NCBI RefSeq assembly: GCF_039535235.1
Contig: NZ_BAAAWU010000001.1
Span: 3,038,001 to 3,102,000, forward strand
Length of the DNA: 64,000 nucleotides
Direction of reading: 5' to 3'
Source: Streptomyces roseoviridis
Lineage (GTDB): Bacteria > Actinomycetota > Actinomycetes > Streptomycetales > Streptomycetaceae
The translations under genes and the position numbers were made by a program. The first letter of the stretch is position 1. The number at the start of each line of letters is the position of its first letter. The notes beneath the pieces are model-generated. The model was not told the DNA's origin and did no database searches. It saw only the letters and a list, made by a program, of their open reading frames with translations. Positions 1-9,145 of this stretch are shown in pieces.

Positions 1-1025
1 GCAGGATCCAGCGGTCCACGGCCGGCGCCGGCGTCAAGAAGTTCGGCGCCGCCGCCGGCAAGGCCCGTACGGCCGCCGCGAGGTTCGGGCCGGCGATCGG
101 CGGCATCCTGTCGATCCTGGCGCCGCTGCTCCCCGTCACCGACGTCATCACCACGCTGATGGGCACCTACGGCACGGTCATGACCGTCGCCGCCGTCGCC
201 ATGACCGGCATCAACGTCGCCATGCGCGCCAACCCGATCGGCTTCCTGGTCGGCATCCTCGTACCCGTCGCCGCCTGGCTCATCGAGTACGCGATGCAGT
301 CCAAGACCGGCCAGAAGATCATGAAGCAGGTCTTCCAGGCGGTTCTGAAGGGCTTCCAGGCGGTCTGGAAGTTCCTCTCGCCGATCATGAAGGCGGTCGG
401 CAAGGCCGTCGGGACCTACGTCAAGGCGTATCTGACCCTCTTCAAGGCCGCGCTCAAGGGCATCGGCTCCGCGATCGACGGCATCAGGAAGATCGGCAGC
501 GCGATCGGCTCCGCCCTCAACGCCATGCGCGGGATCGCCTCGCGCACCATGGGCGCGATCAAGAACGCGGTCAAGCCGATCCTGACCTTCATCACGGACA
601 AGATCCCCGGCTTCTTCCGCCACGCGAAGGACGCCGTGGGCAAGGCACTGCGCGGCATGGGCGACCTCATCAAGGGCGCCCTGAGCGCCGTGCTCGGCGT
701 CGTCAAGGGACCCATCAACGGTCTCATCGCCTTCGCCAACTGGATCATCGACGGCCTCAACGAGCTGAGCTTCGAACTCCTCGGCAAGAAGTTCGGCGTC
801 GACATCGACAAGATCCCGATGCTCGCCGAGGGCGGTGTCGTCTTCCCCGGTTCCTCCGAGGGCTGGCGCATCGACCCGCTCACCGTGCTCGAGAACCGCC
901 GTGTCCCGGCCGTCACCGAGGCGCCCGCGCAGCCCCACCGCATCCGTGAGTTCCACGAGAAGCCGGGCGCCGGCCCCCGCTCGACCGCCGAGGACCTGCT
1001 GTTCCTCGCGTCCGCGCACTGCTGA
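1..1025 (+). CDS. Phage-type tail tape measure protein, C-terminal part (partial)
   Basis: The frame is open from base 3 to the stop at 1025, so the gene begins left of the window; 340 residues are visible. The segment has alternating hydrophobic stretches (about residues 35-95) and a long run of short amphipathic repeats rich in Ala, Gly, Ile and Lys, with many GxAIG- and KAVG-type turns, as in siphophage tape measure proteins. It ends in a compact region with a conserved-looking LAEGGVV motif, common near tape-measure C-termini. The next gene is a distal tail protein, which is the usual order. Tape measures set tail length and can form the DNA channel; here that role is inferred from order and composition, not from a catalytic motif. 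Confidence 0.7.
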   Translation, partial: RIQRSTAGAGVKKFGAAAGKARTAAARFGPAIGGILSILAPLLPVTDVITTLMGTYGTVMTVAAVAMTGINVAMRANPIGFLVGILVPVAAWLIEYAMQSKTGQKIMKQVFQAVLKGFQAVWKFLSPIMKAVGKAVGTYVKAYLTLFKAALKGIGSAIDGIRKIGSAIGSALNAMRGIASRTMGAIKNAVKPILTFITDKIPGFFRHAKDAVGKALRGMGDLIKGALSAVLGVVKGPINGLIAFANWIIDGLNELSFELLGKKFGVDIDKIPMLAEGGVVFPGSSEGWRIDPLTVLENRRVPAVTEAPAQPHRIREFHEKPGAGPRSTAEDLLFLASAHC

Positions 1026-1068
1026 ACGCCCGCCCCTGTCAGCCCCTCAGAAGTGAGGTGACGGCCCC

Positions 1069-1995
1069 ATGGCCGAGACCACAACCACATATGCCGGAAG
1101 CAACAGCTTCACCGCCGACCTCGCGCCCGGCTCGCTGATCACCCAGGACGGGCAGATCCAGTGGGCCGGGCTTCTCATCGGCCCCGGTACGCCCTTCTCC
1201 GTCGACCGGTCCGGGCTCCAGGGCTGGGAGGACCTGCCGGAGTACGACGCCTCCGACGCCGAGCGGCCCACCTCGCACGGCGCCTGGCCCGGTGCCCGCT
1301 ACGCCAAGCCGCGCAAGATCGGCGGCACGATCGTCCTGATGCCGGAGTACGGCGGTGCCCCCGAGGCCATCCGCGCGCTGCGCCAGGCGCTCGCCCTGCT
1401 CGACGAGGAGCGTTGGCTCACCGTCCGGCTGCACGGCGAACTGCTCGCCGTACGCGCCCGGATCGCGCAGCGCGTGGTCCCCGCCGACCAGGGGTTCGCC
1501 ACCCAGGGCAGCTCGAAGATGTCGGTCCAGTGGCTGGCTTCCGACCCGCGCCGCTACTCGGTCGAGGAGCAGACCGTCTCCACCAACGCCCCGCAGCCGG
1601 AATCGGGGCTCACCTGGCCGCTGACCTGGCCGCTCAGCTGGGGCAAGGCCACGTCCACCGGTGACGCCGTCGCCGAGAACACCGGCTCCGCGGCCACCCA
1701 CCCGGTGATCGTCTTCCGCGGACCCTGCTCCATGCCGAGCGTCACGGACCGGCACAGCCGGCGCCGGCTGCGGTACGCGATCGACCTGGCGGCCGGCGAC
1801 CAGCTGACCGTCGACACTGCCAACGGCACCGTGATGCTCAACAACACCGCCTCCCGCCGGCACACGGCGATGGCCGACTCCAGCCCGGAAGAGCTGTTCA
1901 CGCTCGAGCCCGGCCGTAACGAGCTCTCCTTCCGCCCCGACTCGGCGGCCCCGGAAGCCCTGATGACCGTCCACTGGCGCAGCGCCGAGTGGTGA
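1069..1995 (+). CDS. Phage distal tail protein
   Basis: A 308-residue protein with the architecture of siphophage distal tail (Dit-like) proteins: an N-terminal beta-rich region (about residues 20-150) that forms the tail hub ring and a C-terminal galectin-like region (about 195-308) ending LMTVHWRSAEW. It follows the tape measure by 43 bp and precedes the fibre-like paralogues, the normal position for a hub that joins tube and baseplate. The start ATG has AGAAGTGAGGTGA-like purines just upstream. The family assignment rests on position and overall sequence character; no enzymatic motif is expected. Confidence 0.65.
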   Translation: MAETTTTYAGSNSFTADLAPGSLITQDGQIQWAGLLIGPGTPFSVDRSGLQGWEDLPEYDASDAERPTSHGAWPGARYAKPRKIGGTIVLMPEYGGAPEAIRALRQALALLDEERWLTVRLHGELLAVRARIAQRVVPADQGFATQGSSKMSVQWLASDPRRYSVEEQTVSTNAPQPESGLTWPLTWPLSWGKATSTGDAVAENTGSAATHPVIVFRGPCSMPSVTDRHSRRRLRYAIDLAAGDQLTVDTANGTVMLNNTASRRHTAMADSSPEELFTLEPGRNELSFRPDSAAPEALMTVHWRSAEW

Positions 1996-2035
1996 CCCGC
2001 CGTTCCGCCCTCCTTCCCATCGAGAGGTAAGAACC

Positions 2036-3238
2036 ATGACCGTACGAGCCGCCTGGCTCCAGTCCGAGGGCCAGACCCGCGAGGACACCCGCCTCACCCT
2101 CGCCGCCCTGCTCACCCCCAGCGGCCAGAGCACCGAGGAGACGCCGCTGCGCTCCCGCCCGGGCATCCTGCCGGGCGGCTTCGTGCTCACCGGATCCGCG
2201 CCGATGCAGTGCACGATCGGTACCGGCCGCGCGATCGTCCAGGGCAAGGACACCAACCAGGGCGCCTACCTCGTGGCGGCCGTCTCACCCGAGACCCTGA
2301 CCATCGAGGACGGCAACGCCCAGTACGACCGGATCGACCTGATCGAGCTCGTCGTCCTGGACGACACGTACGACAAGACCGGCGTCACCGAGGCCAGGAT
2401 CCGCCTGGTCAAGGGCACGCCGGCGGCCGTGCCGGCCGCTCCGGTGAGCCCGGACGGCAGCTCCCTGCCGCTGTACACCGTCACGGTGAAGAAGGGCACC
2501 TCCGCCGGTACCGGCGGCATCGTCTGGACCGGCACAGGCAGCAACGTGACCACCCAGCACTGGCCGGTCGTCGCACTCGGCGGCATCCTGCCCGCCAGCG
2601 GTTTCAGGGGGGCCTACACCGGCCAGTACCGCGATGCCGGCGGCACCCTGCAGCGCTGGGACGGCGCCACGTGGGTCTCGTACCCGAAGGCCCTCGGCGG
2701 CATCGCCCCCAGCGGCACCACCACCGGTGGTTACACCGGCCAGTACCGCGACAGCTCCACGGGCCTCCAGCGCTGGGACGGCGCGGCCTGGCAGTACAGC
2801 GAAGGCACCGCGAAGATCCTGCTGGCCGCCACCCAGTGGGCGTCCTCCCAGCAGCAGAGTGTGCCGTCCAACGCCTGGACCGCGATCAACCTGCCGACCG
2901 TCGAGGTCGACGACGCCGCCGGCTGGAACGGCACGAACACCTACACCGTCCCGCGCACCGGCTGGTGGCGCATCGCCGCCCACATCACGTGGCAGAACGA
3001 CGCCCAGACCGGCATGCGCGGCGCCCGCATCGTCGTCGGCGGCGTCGGCCAGTCCCGGATGACCTGGCTGACGCCCGCCGGAAACGGCGCCATCTCCGTC
3101 GGCGGCCAGGGCCTGATCCGGATCACCGCCGGCAGCACGGTCCAGCTCCACGGCTACCAGTCGCACACCGCCGCGGTGAAGACCCTCGGCGGCTCCGGTT
3201 ACGCCTGCGTGCTGACCGCCGAGTGGATCAAGTCCTGA
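2036..3238 (+). CDS. Putative tail fibre/receptor-binding protein, paralogue 1 of 3
   Basis: 400 residues. The N-terminus contains GQTREDTRLT and SRPGILPG motifs that recur in the next two genes, so the three are tandem duplicates. A middle segment (about residues 181-257) holds two copies of a short beta motif of the form GxYxGQYRD..LQRWDGxxWxxY, joined by ALGGIAPSG. The C-terminal 140 residues differ completely from those of the other two copies and look like a jelly-roll or C1q-like binding domain. A conserved attachment region with a variable tip is the pattern of tail fibres. The RBS GAGAGG lies 9 bp before the ATG. Receptor binding is inferred; a tip enzyme is not excluded. Confidence 0.6.
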   Translation: MTVRAAWLQSEGQTREDTRLTLAALLTPSGQSTEETPLRSRPGILPGGFVLTGSAPMQCTIGTGRAIVQGKDTNQGAYLVAAVSPETLTIEDGNAQYDRIDLIELVVLDDTYDKTGVTEARIRLVKGTPAAVPAAPVSPDGSSLPLYTVTVKKGTSAGTGGIVWTGTGSNVTTQHWPVVALGGILPASGFRGAYTGQYRDAGGTLQRWDGATWVSYPKALGGIAPSGTTTGGYTGQYRDSSTGLQRWDGAAWQYSEGTAKILLAATQWASSQQQSVPSNAWTAINLPTVEVDDAAGWNGTNTYTVPRTGWWRIAAHITWQNDAQTGMRGARIVVGGVGQSRMTWLTPAGNGAISVGGQGLIRITAGSTVQLHGYQSHTAAVKTLGGSGYACVLTAEWIKS

Positions 3239-3272
3239 CCCGCCCCCCTCGTACCCCCGAACGGAGTTCCCC

Positions 3273-4457
3273 ATGAACCTGCGCAGCAGCTGGGTCGCCG
3301 AGACCGGCCAGACCCGCGAGGACACCCGCCTCAACCAGATCGGCGCGACCACCCCCGTCAACCCCGTGCAGGTCCGCTCCGGCATCCTGCCCGGCTCCTA
3401 CGAAGGCCTGTACCGCCTCTCCGGCTTCTGGACGGAGGGCACCGCCGCCATGTCGGTGACCGTCCACGAGGGCCGCGCCGTCATCCAGGGCGACATCTCC
3501 CAGGGCGTCTACCCGGTGGCACTGACCACTCCCACGGTGCTCACCTTCGCGCCGGGCACCGACCAGCCTCGCATCGACCTGATCGTCATCAAGATCTACG
3601 ACAGCCTCTACGACGGTCAGCTCCGCCAGGACGCGAAGGTCGAGATCCTCCAGGGCGCCCCGGGCACCGGGCAGCGCCCGGCCGTCCCGGCCCGGTGCCT
3701 GCCTCTGTACGAGGTCGCCGTCCCGGCGAACGCCAGCGCCGGCACCGGCGGCATCCCGTGGAACACTTCCATGACGGACCTGCGCACCCCGGTCGTCGCG
3801 ATCGGCGGCATCCTTCCCGTGGAGGGCCCCGTCCTGCCCGGCGGGTACCCGGGTCAGTACCAGGACGCCGGCGGCGCCCTGCAGCGGTGGGACGGCGGTG
3901 CGTGGGTGTCCTACCCGGCGGCGCTCGGCGGCATCGTCCCGACCAGCGTCGGCAACGTCCCCGGCAGCTACGTCGGTCAGTACCGGGACTCGGAGGGCGG
4001 CCTGCTCCAGCGCTGGGACGGCGCGGCGTGGAAGCCGGTCATCCACCCCGGGCCGTATTTCACGGACAGCTCGGACTACGGCGACACCGCATCGAGCACG
4101 TACACCCACCTGCTCAACCAGGGCCCCGCGAAGGGACTGTCCCTCACCTTCACCGCCCCGTCGTCGAGGAACGTCATCGTCACCTTCGGAGCCCGGATGC
4201 GGGCGCGCGCGGACCTGTACTCGTACATGGCGCTCAAGCTCACGCAGGGCACCACCTCGATCCAGGAGCCCAACGACGAGTGGGCGGCGGTCTGTGCGAG
4301 CGACAACCTGATCTCCGCCTCCTCCACGCGCCGGCTGTCCGGCCTGACCGCGGGCGCGAGCTACACGCTCACCGCCTACTTCCGGGTCGTCAGCAACACC
4401 GCCGGCGTCAAGGCGGCGTTCGACAACACCTTCATCCGCGTCGACCCGCAGTTCTGA
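3273..4457 (+). CDS. Putative tail fibre/receptor-binding protein, paralogue 2 of 3
   Basis: 394 residues, 34 bp after paralogue 1. It shares the N-terminal GQTREDTRL and RSGILPGS motifs, the AVIQGD..QGVYPVAL block (about residues 69-90) and two LQRWDGxxW repeats (about residues 177-255). The C-terminal region (about 260-394) is unrelated to paralogues 1 and 3 and contains many Ser/Thr, as in beta-sandwich carbohydrate-binding tips. Repeated cassettes with different tips suggest several receptor specificities on one particle, or a stock of alternative tips. Function is inferred from duplication and location between the tail hub genes. Confidence 0.6.
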   Translation: MNLRSSWVAETGQTREDTRLNQIGATTPVNPVQVRSGILPGSYEGLYRLSGFWTEGTAAMSVTVHEGRAVIQGDISQGVYPVALTTPTVLTFAPGTDQPRIDLIVIKIYDSLYDGQLRQDAKVEILQGAPGTGQRPAVPARCLPLYEVAVPANASAGTGGIPWNTSMTDLRTPVVAIGGILPVEGPVLPGGYPGQYQDAGGALQRWDGGAWVSYPAALGGIVPTSVGNVPGSYVGQYRDSEGGLLQRWDGAAWKPVIHPGPYFTDSSDYGDTASSTYTHLLNQGPAKGLSLTFTAPSSRNVIVTFGARMRARADLYSYMALKLTQGTTSIQEPNDEWAAVCASDNLISASSTRRLSGLTAGASYTLTAYFRVVSNTAGVKAAFDNTFIRVDPQF

Positions 4458-4488
4458 CCGCGGCCCACCCCCTCTGAGAGGAGACACC

Positions 4489-5625
4489 ATGCCCTTGCGC
4501 AGCGGCTGGCTGCAGCCCAACGGACAGACCCGGGTCGCCACCCGGCTCACCGCCCTCGGTGCCACCACCCCGGCCGACCCGGTCGCCTCCCGGTCCGGCA
4601 TCCTTCCCGGCTCGCCGAACGGCATCTACCGGGTGAGCGGTTTCTCGCTGACCTCCAGCGGCCCGATGACCGCGAACCTGTCCTACGGCCGTGCCGTCGT
4701 CCAGGGCCCGACCGGGCAGGGCGCCTATCCCGTGAGCCTCGACGCGGACATGCCCCTCACCTTCGGTGACGGCGACCCCCTGAACCCGCGGATCGACCTG
4801 GTCGTCCTGCGCGTGTACGACGCCGAGTGGGACGGACAGACGCTCAGCGAGGCCACGGTCGAGATCATCCAGGGGCAGCCGAAGGCCGCGCCGGAGCCTC
4901 CGCAGACACCAGCCACCTCGCTCCCGCTGTTCCGGGTCCTGGTGCCTGCCGGAGCCTCCGCGGGCACCGGTGGCATCCCGTGGGCGAGCTCGCTCACCGA
5001 CCTGCGCACCACGACCGTCGGCATCGGCGGCATCCTGCCGGTCTACAACAACGCCAGCGTGCAGGGCTCGTACCCGGGCCAGTACCAGGACAACAACAAC
5101 GCGCGCCAGCTCCAGCGCTGGGACGGGAGCGCCTGGGTTCCCTATCCCAAGGACATCGGCGGGATCGCCCCCAGCGGCGCGCTCACCAACGGCAGTTACA
5201 CCGGTCAGTTCCGCGAGAACGCCGGAGTCCTGCAGCGCTGGAACGGCACCACCTGGGTGAACTACCAGCCGCCCGTGGAGGTGGAGAGCACCACGTCCGG
5301 TGCCACCGCCCTCGCCAACTGGACCGTGGTGGCCTTCGAGGCCCGCCGGAACAAGGCCGGTCTGTGCACCATGACCGTCACCGTCACCCGCACCTCCCGG
5401 GTCGACGTGGACAGCGCCGGCAACCTGGGCGACGAGCCGCTGTGCACCCTGCCCGCGGGCTGGCGCCCGGCCCTCAGCGTCGAGGCCCCGGCCTGCGACG
5501 GCTTCGGCAGCGGCGGGGCGAACGTCACCGCCTCCGGCCAGATCACCCTGCGCACCTGGGACTACCCGGGGGCCCTCGTCCCCGGCCGCCACATCCGTGT
5601 CAGCGCCACCTACATCCTTCCGTGA
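4489..5625 (+). CDS. Putative tail fibre/receptor-binding protein, paralogue 3 of 3
   Basis: 378 residues, starting 31 bp after paralogue 2 with a strong GAGAGGAG ribosome binding site. The N-terminal half (GQTRVATRLT, RSGILPGSPNG, AVVQGPTGQGAYPVSL) is closest to paralogue 2. Two WDG-type repeats lie at about residues 179-260. The C-terminal 115 residues are again unique and end GRHIRVSATYILP, a hydrophobic beta-strand finish frequent in trimeric fibres. The next gene starts 10 bp downstream, so the cassette is a single transcription unit. No protease or lyase motif is visible. Confidence 0.6.
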   Translation: MPLRSGWLQPNGQTRVATRLTALGATTPADPVASRSGILPGSPNGIYRVSGFSLTSSGPMTANLSYGRAVVQGPTGQGAYPVSLDADMPLTFGDGDPLNPRIDLVVLRVYDAEWDGQTLSEATVEIIQGQPKAAPEPPQTPATSLPLFRVLVPAGASAGTGGIPWASSLTDLRTTTVGIGGILPVYNNASVQGSYPGQYQDNNNARQLQRWDGSAWVPYPKDIGGIAPSGALTNGSYTGQFRENAGVLQRWNGTTWVNYQPPVEVESTTSGATALANWTVVAFEARRNKAGLCTMTVTVTRTSRVDVDSAGNLGDEPLCTLPAGWRPALSVEAPACDGFGSGGANVTASGQITLRTWDYPGALVPGRHIRVSATYILP

Positions 5626-5635
5626 GGTCCGCCGC

Positions 5636-6802
5636 ATGAGTCTCGACACGCCCTACCGGGCGATCTTCTGCGATCTGATCACCGACCAGACACTCGACAT
5701 CCTGCCCCTGCGGGACGTCTCCTTCGACGACTACATCGGCAAGCCCGGCTCGCTCTCCGGGACCATCCCCATCCCCGACAAGGAGATCGCCGACCGGGTG
5801 AAGAAGGTCCGCGAGGGCCGCACCGCGGTCTACCTGGAGCGCGGCGGGGACCTGTGGTGGGGCGGCATCATCTGGACCACCACCCTGCAGTCCAGCGGCC
5901 GCGGGGTGCTGACCCTCGGCATCCAGGCCGCCACCTTCGACTCGTACGCGAGCCGGCGCCGGATCCGCACTGACAGGATCTCCTTCACGACCCCGACCGA
6001 CCAGCTGGCGATCGCTCGCAGGCTGTGGGAGGAACTCGACCTCCAGGAGGACCCGACGCCTCCGCCCACGCCGCAGACCGGGGAGCCTCCGGAGGAGCCC
6101 AGGGAGCCCCGCCGCCTCGGGATCAGCCTCGGCCAGGAGGAGTCCGGCGTCCTGCGGACGGCCTCCTGGCGCATGGGCGACGAGACGGTCTACAGCGACG
6201 CGCTCGACCAGCTCGCGGCGATGGAGAACGGCTTCGAGTACCAGATCCTGGTCTACCGCGACCCGGTCGACGGCCGACGGATCCGGCAGCTCCGGCTCGG
6301 CTCTCCCAAGATCGTCAACGGTGCGACGGACCTGGTCTTCGACCGGCCCGGCACCATCCTGTCGTATTCCTTCCCGTACGACGCGACCCGCGGCGGCACC
6401 ACCGCACTGGCCCGCGGTGCGTCCACCAACGCCAACGCGGGTACGGAATCCCGGCCGATCTTCCCCAAGACGCAGCAGGTCGCCAGCGACCTGCTCGCGG
6501 ACGGCTGGCCGCTGATCGACCTCTCCTCGGACCACAACGAGGTCACCGACACCCTCACGCTCGAATCCCTCGCCAAGCGCACGCTCGACGAGGCCCGGGG
6601 CACCGTGGTGATTCCCGCGATCAGCATTCACCTGGGCGGGATCGTCCCGCCCGCCCTCCTCGGCCGCTTCGCCCGCATTCGGATCCGCGACGAGTGGTAC
6701 TCCGAAGGCCTGGACACCCGCTACCGCGTCATCGGTGTCAAGGTCACTCCCCCGGAGCGCGGCCGCCCCGACACCGCCGAGCTCTACCTTGAGGAGACCT
6801 GA
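5636..6802 (+). CDS. Minor tail / tail hub protein, siphovirus Gp37-like
   Basis: 388 residues. I chose the ATG at 5636 (MSLDTPYRAIF) because GAGG sits 8-11 bp upstream; an earlier in-frame start would overlap the previous gene. The order of motifs (a DYIGKPGSLSGTIP block near residue 38, WWGGIIW near 80, a Pro-rich linker near 145-160, GFEYQI near 203 and a C-terminal YRVIGVKVTPP) resembles the Gp37-like minor tail family of actinophages, a hub protein of the baseplate. Its stop overlaps the next start as TGATG, so translation of the two is coupled. Family naming is from memory of such sequences and has moderate confidence. Confidence 0.6.
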   Translation: MSLDTPYRAIFCDLITDQTLDILPLRDVSFDDYIGKPGSLSGTIPIPDKEIADRVKKVREGRTAVYLERGGDLWWGGIIWTTTLQSSGRGVLTLGIQAATFDSYASRRRIRTDRISFTTPTDQLAIARRLWEELDLQEDPTPPPTPQTGEPPEEPREPRRLGISLGQEESGVLRTASWRMGDETVYSDALDQLAAMENGFEYQILVYRDPVDGRRIRQLRLGSPKIVNGATDLVFDRPGTILSYSFPYDATRGGTTALARGASTNANAGTESRPIFPKTQQVASDLLADGWPLIDLSSDHNEVTDTLTLESLAKRTLDEARGTVVIPAISIHLGGIVPPALLGRFARIRIRDEWYSEGLDTRYRVIGVKVTPPERGRPDTAELYLEET

Positions 6803-7377
6803 TGCCCCAGCTGCCCGAGGACATCATCGACCGGCTCAACAAGATGGAACGCCGGCTGAAGGCCCTGTCGACGGCCGTCAACACCCGACCGGCCGTCAGC
6901 GAGATCCGCCCGCCGGCACAGAACGGCGGCGTCGTCATCAACCGGCCGCTGTTCCGGATCTTCGACGGCTACGGCCACGAGATCTTCGCCGACGACATCA
7001 TGACCGGCGGCCTCGCCCGGCCCTGGCTCCAGCTGCTCCCGCCCCAGACCGTCGACAAGAGCCGCTGGCCGTCCACCACCAGCGCCTCCTTCACGACCAT
7101 CGCGCTGTCCTACAACCCGATCTGGCAGCCGAAGCTACGCCTGTCCCTGCACACGGCCGTGTCCTCAGGCACCACCACCGGCCAGGTCCGGGTGCTGGTC
7201 GACAATCAGCCGTTCGGTCCCACCGTCACCGCCGGCTCGACGTACGACTACACCGGTCTGCTGCCCGGCGACATGAAGAGCCGGTTCGGCCAGACCATGG
7301 AGATCCAGATCCAGGCCCTGGCCAACGGCGGCACCGTCTACGCCCAGCCCGTGCTGATGTACGGCACCCAGACCTGA
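6802..7377 (+). CDS. Tail-cassette protein of unknown function
   Basis: 191 residues, starting inside the stop codon of the hub gene (TGATG). The first 35 residues form an amphipathic helix (PEDIIDRLNKMERRLKALST) suited to trimeric coiled coil. The rest is predicted beta, Pro- and Thr-rich, with a final GTVYAQPVLMYGTQT strand. Coupling to the Gp37-like gene and the coiled-coil plus beta design suggest a structural baseplate or fibre-tip protein. I do not recognise the family. Confidence 0.55.
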   Translation: MPQLPEDIIDRLNKMERRLKALSTAVNTRPAVSEIRPPAQNGGVVINRPLFRIFDGYGHEIFADDIMTGGLARPWLQLLPPQTVDKSRWPSTTSASFTTIALSYNPIWQPKLRLSLHTAVSSGTTTGQVRVLVDNQPFGPTVTAGSTYDYTGLLPGDMKSRFGQTMEIQIQALANGGTVYAQPVLMYGTQT

Positions 7378-7409
7378 TCCGGCCGTCCGAGCCGTACGAG
7401 GAGCACACC

Positions 7410-7814
7410 ATGAACATCGACCCCACCCAGCCCTGGGGCGTGGCCATCGACTACGCGGGGCGGACCACCGTCACCCAGAACGGCCACACCCTCAGTGTCC
7501 GTGTCTACGACGACAGCCACGGCTACGCACTGGACCGCGACCCGGTCACCGGGCAGTACCCCTCGGTGTACGTCACCGCCGAATTCGGCGAGAAGGGCGA
7601 CGGCGACGCCGTCCTGCGCGGCCAGGGCGTGGTCCTCGTGCCCGCGCAGAACGGCGTTCCCGCCGTGCCGGAGCCGACCGCCGTCGAGCGGGCCGTCGCC
7701 GCCGCCCTCGCCGACTTCGAGGCACGCCGCGCCGCCTACGCGGCGCTCTGCGCGACCTGGGCCCCGGCGCCCCAGCCACACCCCGAGCCGGCCCCGGAGA
7801 CCCCCGCCCCGTAA
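7410..7814 (+). CDS. Small tail-cassette protein, unknown function
   Basis: 134 residues with an ATG preceded by ACGAGGAG. The N-terminal 75 residues form a small beta domain (WGVAIDYAGRTTV, YVTAEFGEKGDGD); the C-terminus is an Ala-rich helix (about 80-115) followed by a Pro/Ala/Glu tail. Its place between the baseplate genes and the endolysin is typical of tail-fibre assembly proteins or small accessory structural proteins, but no motif decides this. The reading frame is strongly G/C at third positions, supporting real coding. Confidence 0.5.
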   Translation: MNIDPTQPWGVAIDYAGRTTVTQNGHTLSVRVYDDSHGYALDRDPVTGQYPSVYVTAEFGEKGDGDAVLRGQGVVLVPAQNGVPAVPEPTAVERAVAAALADFEARRAAYAALCATWAPAPQPHPEPAPETPAP

Positions 7815-7922
7815 CCAGCGCGCCACCACCGCGCCCACCCCCACGCCCGCCCCGAGCCGACCGACCGGCCGGGGTTTTCTCATGCCCGGGAACGCCCGGG
7901 ATCCCTGCCCCGGAGGACACAG

Positions 7923-8834
7923 ATGGCAGCCCCCCTCTCCGCGGACCGGCTCGTGGCCGCGCTCCGCGCCGAAGGCGTCACCGTCGTCGAGCACGACGGA
8001 TGGCGCACCCACCACCGCAACCAGGCCGGCCCCTGGGGGCCCGTGGTCGGCGTGATGATCCACCACACCGTCTCCAGCGGCACCGCGCACACCGTCGAGC
8101 TCTGCTACAACGGCTACGAGGGCCTGCCCGGCCCGCTGTGCCACGGCGTCATCGCCAAGGACGGCACCGTCCACCTCGTCGGCAGCGGTCGCGCCAACCA
8201 CGCGGGCGGCGGCGACCCGTCCGTCCTCCAGGCCGTGATCAGCGAGACGTACGGGGTCCGCCCGCCCGTCCCGCGCGAGCACCAGGGCAGCCGCGGAGCC
8301 GTCGACGGCAATTCCCGCTTCTACGGCTTCGAGTGCATCAACCTCGGCAACGGCAGCGACCCGTGGCCCGCCGCCCAGCTCGACGCCATCGAGCGGGTGT
8401 CGGCGGCGCTGTGCCGGGCCCACGGCTGGGGCGCCCGGTCCGTCATCGGCCACGCGGAGTGGTCCGACTGGAAGAGCGACCCGCGCGGCGTCGGCATGCC
8501 CGGCATGCGCGACCGGGTCCAGAAGCGGCTCGGCAAGGCCCCGGCGGCCAAGCCGACCGCCCCCGCCAAGCCGGCCGCCCCGCGCTACCAGCCGTTCCCC
8601 GGGACCGCCTTCTTCAAGACCACCCCGAGCTCCCCCGTCGTCACCGCGATGGGCCGCCGGCTGGTCGCCGAGGGCTGCGGCCGCTACAAGGTCGGCCCGA
8701 GCCCGCGCTGGTCCGAGGCGGACCGGCAGTCGTACGCCGCCTGGCAGCGCAAGCTCGGCTTCGCCGGCTCCGACGCCGACGGCTGGCCGGGCCGCACCTC
8801 CTGGAACGCGCTGAAGGTCCCGTACGTGCAGTAG
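7923..8834 (+). CDS. N-acetylmuramoyl-L-alanine amidase endolysin
   Basis: 303 residues. Residues 35-180 form an Amidase_2/PGRP zinc amidase: GVMIHHTVS gives the first zinc histidine, and GHAEWSDWKSDPRG carries the second histidine and the late Lys/Asp pair. A CHGVIAKDGTVHLVGSGRANHAG block is the family core. An Ala/Pro/Lys linker (about 193-212) leads to a C-terminal peptidoglycan-binding domain (about 218-303, SYAAWQRKLGF and DGWPGRTSWNAL). It cleaves the amide bond between MurNAc and the stem peptide. There is no signal peptide, so export needs the holin-like neighbours. The RBS GGAGGACAC precedes the ATG. Confidence 0.85.
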   Translation: MAAPLSADRLVAALRAEGVTVVEHDGWRTHHRNQAGPWGPVVGVMIHHTVSSGTAHTVELCYNGYEGLPGPLCHGVIAKDGTVHLVGSGRANHAGGGDPSVLQAVISETYGVRPPVPREHQGSRGAVDGNSRFYGFECINLGNGSDPWPAAQLDAIERVSAALCRAHGWGARSVIGHAEWSDWKSDPRGVGMPGMRDRVQKRLGKAPAAKPTAPAKPAAPRYQPFPGTAFFKTTPSSPVVTAMGRRLVAEGCGRYKVGPSPRWSEADRQSYAAWQRKLGFAGSDADGWPGRTSWNALKVPYVQ

Positions 8835-8908
8835 CCCGCCCCGCGCGTGCGGCGGCCCCTGCCCCCCATCGCCTTCGCACCAGCTCCCCCACGCAAGGAG
8901 AACCACCC

Positions 8909-9145
8909 ATGTCCGAAGCCGCCAAGCGCACGATCCGCACGATCGTGCAGACCGCCGTCGGCATCGCCGTCGTGCTGCCGGCGCTCGTCGACGCCTCCGG
9001 GATCCCCGCCACCCTCCCCTGGGTCGCCGGGGCAATCGCCGTCGCCGGCGCCCTCACCCGGGTGATGGCCGTCCCGGCCTTCCAGGCCCTGCTGCCGTCC
9101 TGGCTGCGCACCACCCCGGAGGATGGGGCCGATGGCCGAGCCTGA
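8909..9145 (+). CDS. Putative holin-like membrane protein
   Basis: 78 residues with RBS AAGGAGAA. Residues 10-30 (IVQTAVGIAVVLPALVDASG) and 33-58 form two hydrophobic segments separated by a short turn; the ends are charged, with a basic start (EAAKRTIRT) and an acidic tail. Size, two transmembrane segments and position directly after the endolysin are those of a holin, which would open the membrane for the amidase. It overlaps the next gene by 14 bp. Confidence 0.55.
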   Translation: MSEAAKRTIRTIVQTAVGIAVVLPALVDASGIPATLPWVAGAIAVAGALTRVMAVPAFQALLPSWLRTTPEDGADGRA

